Below are positions 15,901 to 20,175 of a stretch of 20,175 bases of DNA, one piece after another. The notes under the pieces were generated by a model, which saw only the letters and a program-made list of their open reading frames with translations, had not been told where the DNA came from and ran no database searches. Positions within the stretch are counted from its first letter, which is position 1; each line of letters opens with the position of its first letter. This DNA is from Magnetococcales bacterium. GTDB taxonomy: Bacteria > Pseudomonadota > Magnetococcia > Magnetococcales > Magnetaquicoccaceae. The stretch is from assembly GCA_015229095.1 (NCBI GenBank), contig JADGCE010000011.1, positions 15,708-35,882 on the forward strand, given 5' to 3'. The translations under genes were made by a program, and so were the position numbers.

Positions 15901-16901
15901 AAGATCTGAAAATTGGCATGTATGTCAAACTGCGGGGCGATTGGATCCGGGGCACCGATCTGAAAAAAGAGTTTTTTATCACAGATCCCGGTCAACTGCG
16001 GCAACTGCAAAATCTCTCCCTCCGGTATGACAAGGTGTATGTGGACCGGGACAAACAGTGGGTCGCCTCCCACCTGGATGACATCTCCCACCCGCAGGAG
16101 ACAGCTGCCGACAGCGAAACCAACGAGCCGCACCAGAGCCATCGCTTCAACCCGCAAGAGCGGCAAATCATCATGGAGAGGGTCAAATCGGCGGCGGCGG
16201 ATCCCTCCATGGAGCCCGGCAAAAAGGCGGCAGCGGTCTATTATTCCGTCAAGGAGTTGATGCAAGAGCTGTTTGAGTGCCCCACAGCAGAATTTATCAA
16301 GGATACCAAAGAGGCGGTGGGCAGCCTGGTGGATATGGTGATGGAGGATGACGAGGCGGCCCATGCGCTGATCCAAGTAACCCAGCATGATTTTTATACC
16401 TATACCCATTCTGTCAATGTGGGAACGCTCTCGGTCTGTCTGGCCAAAAAGCTTTTTCAAAAAGATCCCAGCCACGACATGCGGGAGATGGGGGCGGGCT
16501 TTTTCCTGCACGATTTGGGCAAGGTGCGCGTCGGCAAGGAGATTCTCAACAAGCCCGGTCGTCTGGATGAGCATGAAATGAAGCGCATGCGGACCCATCC
16601 CTATCAAAGTTTTAAAATTTTACAAGAAACCAGCCAGTTGAGCGAGGAGTGCCGCGTGATCACCATGCAGCACCACGAACGGGCGGATGGAACAGGTTAC
16701 CCGCTGCGGTTGGTCGGAGAACAAATTCACGACTATGGGCGTATCTGCTGCATTGCCGATGTCTATGACGCCTTGACGGCCAAACGCTCCTACAAGGAGG
16801 GTATGTCACCATTCAGTGCGCTGAAAATTATGCGGGATGAAATGCTCAGCCATTTTCACAAGGAGATATTTAATAATTTTGTCTTGCTGTTCAGTAAATA
16901 A
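15879..16901 (+). CDS. HD-GYP domain protein, probable cyclic-di-GMP phosphodiesterase
   Basis: A 340-residue soluble protein. The N-terminus, with IKDLKIGMYVKL (7-18) and a W at 22, is typical of DUF3391, which precedes many HD-GYP domains. The HD-GYP core runs from about 175: H177 in YTHSVNVG, H211-D212 in LHDLGKV, THP after 240, HHERADGTGYP at 265-275 and IADVYDALTAKR shortly after. Family members hydrolyse cyclic-di-GMP at a two- or three-iron site, and all visible metal ligands are present. The ATG at 15879 has AAAAGG 8 bp upstream. A TTG at 15858 is possible but has no such site. There is no receiver domain, so it may respond through DUF3391. It may link oxygen or redox state to motility choices, but that is inference. 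Confidence 0.9.
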   Translation: MDTLVDIKDLKIGMYVKLRGDWIRGTDLKKEFFITDPGQLRQLQNLSLRYDKVYVDRDKQWVASHLDDISHPQETAADSETNEPHQSHRFNPQERQIIMERVKSAAADPSMEPGKKAAAVYYSVKELMQELFECPTAEFIKDTKEAVGSLVDMVMEDDEAAHALIQVTQHDFYTYTHSVNVGTLSVCLAKKLFQKDPSHDMREMGAGFFLHDLGKVRVGKEILNKPGRLDEHEMKRMRTHPYQSFKILQETSQLSEECRVITMQHHERADGTGYPLRLVGEQIHDYGRICCIADVYDALTAKRSYKEGMSPFSALKIMRDEMLSHFHKEIFNNFVLLFSK

Positions 16902-16965
16902 TCTGTGACAATCCGGCTTGTTTCGTGTAATCCCCATTCCAATCCTCGCAAAAAGAGAAAAAACG

Positions 16966-17145
16966 ATGGCAACAAAGTGGTTGTGCTCCATATGTGATTA
17001 TGTCTACGATCCGGCGGTTGGTGATCCAGGGGAAGGGGTTGCACCAGGCACCGCCTTCGAGGATCTGCCTGAAGAGTGGTTGTGTCCAGACTGTGGGGCA
17101 CGGTGCGCCAGTTTTGCCCCGATTGTCGAGGAAGAGTCTCCATGA
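16966..17145 (+). CDS. Rubredoxin
   Basis: A 59-residue single-iron electron carrier. It has the two knuckles C7-x-x-C10 and C40-P-D-C43-G, the aromatic residues Y12, Y14 and F50, and the usual acidic surface (GDPGEGVAPGTAFEDLPEEW). The glycine normally following the second cysteine is D11. An extra cysteine, C47, follows the second knuckle; this is not a usual ligand position. Rubredoxins pass single electrons to rubrerythrin, peroxide or superoxide reductases, or oxygen reductases in the cytoplasm. The start at 16966 gives the standard length. The stop overlaps the DUF2148 start (ATGA), so those two proteins are probably made together. Confidence 0.93.
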   Translation: MATKWLCSICDYVYDPAVGDPGEGVAPGTAFEDLPEEWLCPDCGARCASFAPIVEEESP

Positions 17146-17693
17146 AAGAGGCCTCGTTAATGGTCGCCCAACTGATGGCGGCTGCCATGCGCACGGCACC
17201 CAAGGCAGGTGGCAAAGATTTTTTGGAAATTGTCATCATCCACCAGGAGACCGTGTTGCAGCGCATCAGCCAGCGGATGGTCGAATATGCCCCGGCCAGC
17301 ACCAATGAGGCCTATTGGCGGCGGGATGCCGCCAACATTGCCCAGTGCGATGCCGTGGTCCTGGTCGGCTTGCGGCGGTTTACCACCGCAGGCTACGACT
17401 GCAACGGCTGCGGCTTTTCCACTTGCGCCGAGTTCAGCCGACACCGGGAGGAACAGAGCAAAGAGATGGGGTATGCCGGCCCCCAATGCATCATGCGCAT
17501 GATGGATATTGGAGCGGCCCTGGTCTCTGCCGCCAAAACGGCTGGCTTGCTCAACATTGACAACCGGGTCCAGCAGCGTGTGGGGGCGGCAGCACGGGAT
17601 TTGGGCTTGATCGACGCCGAGGTGGCCATGGGCGTGCCCATCGGCGTCTCCGGCAAAAATATCTTTTTCGACCGCCCCACAGCCAAACATTAA
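17142..17693 (+). CDS. DUF2148 four-cysteine ferredoxin-like protein
   Basis: A 183-residue soluble protein of the DUF2148 (PF09918) type. The conserved core is C87-x-x-C90-G-x3-C95 (CNGCGFSTC) plus GPQC with C116, together able to hold an iron-sulfur cluster. An additional C69 lies in QCDAVVLVG. The C-terminal GVPIGVSGKNIFFDR is the other conserved block. The family is annotated as ferredoxin domain-containing, but its partner and reaction are unproven. The start is the ATG of an ATGA overlap with the rubredoxin stop; earlier methionines lie inside the rubredoxin gene. This tight coupling makes rubredoxin a plausible electron partner. The ChrB gene follows after 23 bp. Confidence 0.85.
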   Translation: MKEASLMVAQLMAAAMRTAPKAGGKDFLEIVIIHQETVLQRISQRMVEYAPASTNEAYWRRDAANIAQCDAVVLVGLRRFTTAGYDCNGCGFSTCAEFSRHREEQSKEMGYAGPQCIMRMMDIGAALVSAAKTAGLLNIDNRVQQRVGAAARDLGLIDAEVAMGVPIGVSGKNIFFDRPTAKH

Positions 17694-17716
17694 CAGCCGT
17701 TGCAGGAGAATCACGC

Positions 17717-18154
17717 ATGAACTGGATCACACGTTCCCATGTCCACGTCGACCGGGTGGCTTGCCCCTGGTTGATCAAACGCTTTATCGATTCGGAGGCC
17801 AAATTTCTTTTTGTGCCGAAAAGCCAGCTGCTGGCCACCGCCGAACGGGAAGGGGCCATCTCCTTCGACTCCCCCGGTGCCCGCTATCACCACGACGGGG
17901 ATCTCTGCACCTTTTCTGTCCTGATCCGGGAATACAGCCTGACAGACAAAGCCTTGCTGCGGATGGCCAAAGTGGTCAATGCCGCCGATACCGGTCGTCT
18001 GGAACAGGATCCCCTGGCCAGCGGTCTGGAGGCCCTGGCCGTCGGCTATGGGCTGCGCTATCCCGACGATGCGGTCAATCTGGAAAAGCAGTTTGAACTC
18101 TACGACGCCCTCTATGCCTGGTGCCGATTGGAGACCGCGAAGGACAATGGCTGA
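17717..18154 (+). CDS. Stand-alone ChrB C-terminal domain protein
   Basis: A 145-residue protein matching the C-terminal domain of the chromate resistance regulator ChrB: WITR near the start, VDRVACPWLIKRFID (11-25), FLFVP, a histidine/aspartate patch (YHHDGDLCTF, about 57-66) and a later AADTG motif. Full ChrB proteins are about twice this length, with a separate N-terminal half; that half is absent here, which is common for single-domain members. In characterised systems ChrB senses chromate and controls chrA. The single domain may act as an enzyme or sensor, and its histidines and C16/C64 could bind metal. Its stop overlaps the start of the MFS transporter (TGATG), so the transporter probably takes the place that ChrA has elsewhere. 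Confidence 0.88.
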   Translation: MNWITRSHVHVDRVACPWLIKRFIDSEAKFLFVPKSQLLATAEREGAISFDSPGARYHHDGDLCTFSVLIREYSLTDKALLRMAKVVNAADTGRLEQDPLASGLEALAVGYGLRYPDDAVNLEKQFELYDALYAWCRLETAKDNG

Positions 18155-19374
18155 TGTCCCCGTCCCGCTGGTCGGCCGTGGCCGAATTTCTCGGCCTGCG
18201 GCGCAGCATGATGGGAATGCTGGCCGTGGTGGTGTTGGTGGGCATGGGGGAGCGGATGGCCGACCGCTTCCTCCCCATCTATCTGCTGGCGGTCGGCGGC
18301 GGCACCCTGGCCGTCGGGTTGCTCAACGCCATGGAAAATCTCCTGGGAGCCCTCTACTCCCTGCCGGGTGGCTATCTGGCCGACCGCTTCGGAGCCAAGC
18401 GTTCCCTGATGTTTTTCAACCTGCTCAGCATGCTGGGCTTTTCGATTGTCATCCTCATCCCCACTTGGCAGGCGGTGCTGGTGGGGGCCGTGCTGTTTCT
18501 CTCCTGGTCCTCCGTCTCCCTGCCCGCCACCATGAGCCTCATCAACCAGGTATTGCCCATCCATAAACAGGCCATGGGGGCCTCGGTGCATGCTATGGTG
18601 AAACGTGTGCCCATGGCCCTGGGACCGCTGATGGGGGGGCTGTGCATCGCCTGGTGGGGAGAACGGGATGGGGTGCGCGCCGCCTTTGTGGTGGCCCTGG
18701 GGTTGGCCACCTTCTCCCTGTTTCTGCAATATCGGCTGATCGATGCACAAGCCACCGCTCCTCCCGGCACCGAACTGGAAAAAAATCCTTTCCGGCTCCT
18801 CCCTCTGATGCCCTCCTCCCTGCGCCGTCTGCTGGTGGCCGATATTCTGGTCCGTTTTTGTGAGCAGATTCCCTACGCCTTTGTGGTCATTTGGTGCATG
18901 AAAATGATTGCCGAACCGGTCACTGCCCTGGAATTCGGCCTGTTGACCGCGATTGAAATGGTCACCGCCATGCTGCTCTATCTGCCGGTGGGCTGGATGG
19001 CCGACCGTTGGGGAAAGAAGGGTTTCGTGTTGATGACCTTTATATTTTTCGCCCTCTTTCCCCTGGTGCTCAGCCAGTGCCAATCTTTTTGGCCCCTGGT
19101 ATTTGCCTTTATCGTCCGGGGCCTGAAAGAGTTTGGCGAACCCAGCCGCAAAACCCTGATTATGCAATTGGCTCCGGAAGGGCGCAAAGCCACTTTTTTT
19201 GGCTTGTATTATCTGGTGCGGGATATTTTTGTGGCGATGGGGGCTTTTTGTGGCGCCCTGCTGTGGCAGCTCGACCCCCAGCTCAACTTTCAGGTGGCCA
19301 TCGGCTTTGGCATGCTCGGCACAGGCTGGTTTGCCTGGTATGGCAAGGCGTTGGAGCAGGAAGCGACCGGGTAG
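18154..19374 (+). CDS. Major facilitator superfamily transporter
   Basis: A 406-residue integral membrane protein with about 12 hydrophobic segments. The MFS motif A appears twice in the expected places: GGYLADRFGAKRSL near 72-85 and GWMADRWGKKGFV near 280-292, marking the two six-helix halves. No substrate-specific motif is recognised. The ATG at 18154 sits in a TGATG overlap with the ChrB stop, with AAGGA about 9 bp upstream; a GTG at 18121 lies inside the ChrB gene and is less likely. Coupling to ChrB suggests export of an oxyanion, metal or other toxicant, but this is inference. It ends 9 bp before the convergent SCO1 gene, leaving no space for a terminator. Confidence 0.88.
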   Translation: MSPSRWSAVAEFLGLRRSMMGMLAVVVLVGMGERMADRFLPIYLLAVGGGTLAVGLLNAMENLLGALYSLPGGYLADRFGAKRSLMFFNLLSMLGFSIVILIPTWQAVLVGAVLFLSWSSVSLPATMSLINQVLPIHKQAMGASVHAMVKRVPMALGPLMGGLCIAWWGERDGVRAAFVVALGLATFSLFLQYRLIDAQATAPPGTELEKNPFRLLPLMPSSLRRLLVADILVRFCEQIPYAFVVIWCMKMIAEPVTALEFGLLTAIEMVTAMLLYLPVGWMADRWGKKGFVLMTFIFFALFPLVLSQCQSFWPLVFAFIVRGLKEFGEPSRKTLIMQLAPEGRKATFFGLYYLVRDIFVAMGAFCGALLWQLDPQLNFQVAIGFGMLGTGWFAWYGKALEQEATG

Positions 19375-19383
19375 AGCACGGGA

Positions 19384-20085
19384 TCAGCGGTTATGCTCCG
19401 GCTCGGCATAGAGGGTGCGGCTGCGTACAAAATGACGAATTTTGGCATACTCTTCCAGGATCGCCCCTGCCTCGTGGGGCCCTGTAAAGAGGGCCACATG
19501 GCGTCCCAGGGGGTCGATCAGAAAGAGGGAACTGGTGTGGCCAATAGAGGGATCGGCGGCTGCCGATGCGGATGGGGCATCGCTTGGTGGGGCCGGATTC
19601 ACAAAATAGGCAGCCCCCAACTGCCGGGACAAGGCCAAAATCTGTTCCGAAGAGCCGGTCAACCCCTTGAAGGAGGGGTTAAAAAAGGTCACATAGGGCT
19701 TGAGAACCGGGGGGGTGTCCCGTGCCGGGTCCACCGTCACCAGGAGGGCCTGGCTGTTGGCCAGATCCAGAGGAGTCTCCTGCAAGCGGCGAAACAGCTC
19801 CCCCAGCACAGCCATAGCCGTGGGACAAACATCCGGGCAACGGGTATAGCCAAAAAACAGAAAAGTCCAACGGCCCTTCAGTTGGGCAAGCGCGAAAGGC
19901 TCCCCCTCCTGGTCCAGCAAGGAAAAAGGTTGCAATGGCCTGGGAATGGGCAACACGACACGGGAGAGTCCCTCAGGGAGCAGGGGATCAGACTTGCCGG
20001 CCCAGTGATACCACAGAAGCAGTGCCACCGGCAGCAGTGCAACCACCCACCACCCACCCCGGCCCCGCATACCCTGACGACTCAT
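19384..20085 (-). CDS. SCO1/SenC-family copper chaperone / thioredoxin-like protein
   Basis: A 233-residue protein. One membrane anchor (about 10-28) is followed by a thioredoxin fold with the copper motif C83-P-D-V-C87 after FFGYTR, VTVDPARDTP, and the distal ligand H183 in GHTSSLFLIDPLGRH. These are the three Cu ligands of SCO proteins, which load the Cu-A centre of cytochrome c oxidase or nitrous oxide reductase on the periplasmic side. A Pro/Ala/Ser-rich insertion (about 160-182) just before the histidine is longer than usual. I chose the ATG at 20085 because GAGGAAAAG precedes it; an in-frame ATG at 20115 would overlap the upstream gene. The start overlaps the stop of that gene (ATGA), suggesting an operon. 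Confidence 0.9.
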   Translation of the reverse strand: MSRQGMRGRGGWWVVALLPVALLLWYHWAGKSDPLLPEGLSRVVLPIPRPLQPFSLLDQEGEPFALAQLKGRWTFLFFGYTRCPDVCPTAMAVLGELFRRLQETPLDLANSQALLVTVDPARDTPPVLKPYVTFFNPSFKGLTGSSEQILALSRQLGAAYFVNPAPPSDAPSASAAADPSIGHTSSLFLIDPLGRHVALFTGPHEAGAILEEYAKIRHFVRSRTLYAEPEHNR

Positions 20086-20175
20086 CCGCTTTTCCTCTGC
20101 ACGACCACCTCGCATTTTTCGGCCTTGATCATCGTTTCGGCCAGTAGGGGCTTTGCCCCCAGCCCCACCAGGGGC
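20082..20175 (-). CDS. C-terminal end of an unidentified gene (cut by right edge)
   Basis: On the minus strand, 30 codons are open from the edge to a TGA at 20084-20082, ending KAEKCEVVVQRKSG. The stop is locked to the SCO1 start in an ATGA overlap, the coupling pattern seen repeatedly in this window, which supports a real gene. The fragment is too short to identify. The single cysteine in AEKCEVV is the only notable residue. Given the SCO1 partner, a copper or cytochrome oxidase assembly protein is possible but unproven. Confidence 0.45.
   Translation of the reverse strand, partial: PLVGLGAKPLLAETMIKAEKCEVVVQRKSG

Noticed and set aside
18112..19167. A 351-codon open frame on the minus strand
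   Set aside because: It is a His/Gln-rich shadow of the MFS transporter gene.

Overview
The window is a 20.2 kb piece of a bacterial chromosome with moderately high GC. It is densely packed and protein-coding. I see no rRNA, tRNA, CRISPR array, insertion sequence or phage gene. Several features suggest a Gram-negative proteobacterium living in low or fluctuating oxygen: a chemoreceptor with a hemerythrin tail, a tesA/ybbA/ybbP locus, cobalamin genes named after the anaerobic pathway, a rubredoxin and a SCO1-type copper chaperone. Magnetotactic cocci (Magnetococcia) carry this style of receptor, so that group is a reasonable guess, but it is inference and no marker gene here proves it.

Left part (1-7217). 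A long chemoreceptor gene lies on the minus strand and runs off the left edge, so it has no visible stop codon. It is a methyl-accepting protein with a zinc-binding CZB domain followed by a complete seven-ligand hemerythrin domain. Upstream of it is a minus-strand pair, tesA (SGNH esterase/thioesterase) and a small PGPGW membrane protein, which ends at a hairpin plus T-run terminator. tesA is divergent from the ABC transporter pair ybbA-ybbP, and the two start codons share the tetranucleotide CATG.

Middle part (7234-15721). Three small genes of unknown function come first: a 90-residue minus-strand protein, an exported protein with a duplicated C-x20-C unit, and a 136-residue protein. Then comes a 1417-residue SNF2-family ATPase with about 940 residues of uncharacterised N-terminal sequence. 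It is followed after 16 bp by cbiL, cbiG and cbiH. These three corrin-ring enzymes are chained by ATGA stop/start overlaps and look like one operon segment.

Right part (15879-20175). An HD-GYP protein (probable cyclic-di-GMP phosphodiesterase) is followed by a tight run: rubredoxin, DUF2148 four-cysteine protein, stand-alone ChrB C-terminal domain protein and an MFS transporter. Overlapping or near-touching ends suggest coupled translation. This run is the best candidate for a poorly described functional unit: a small electron carrier, a probable metal-cluster protein, a chromate-response domain and an efflux-type carrier. On the opposite strand, a SCO1/SenC protein converges on the run and overlaps the end of a further gene cut by the right edge.
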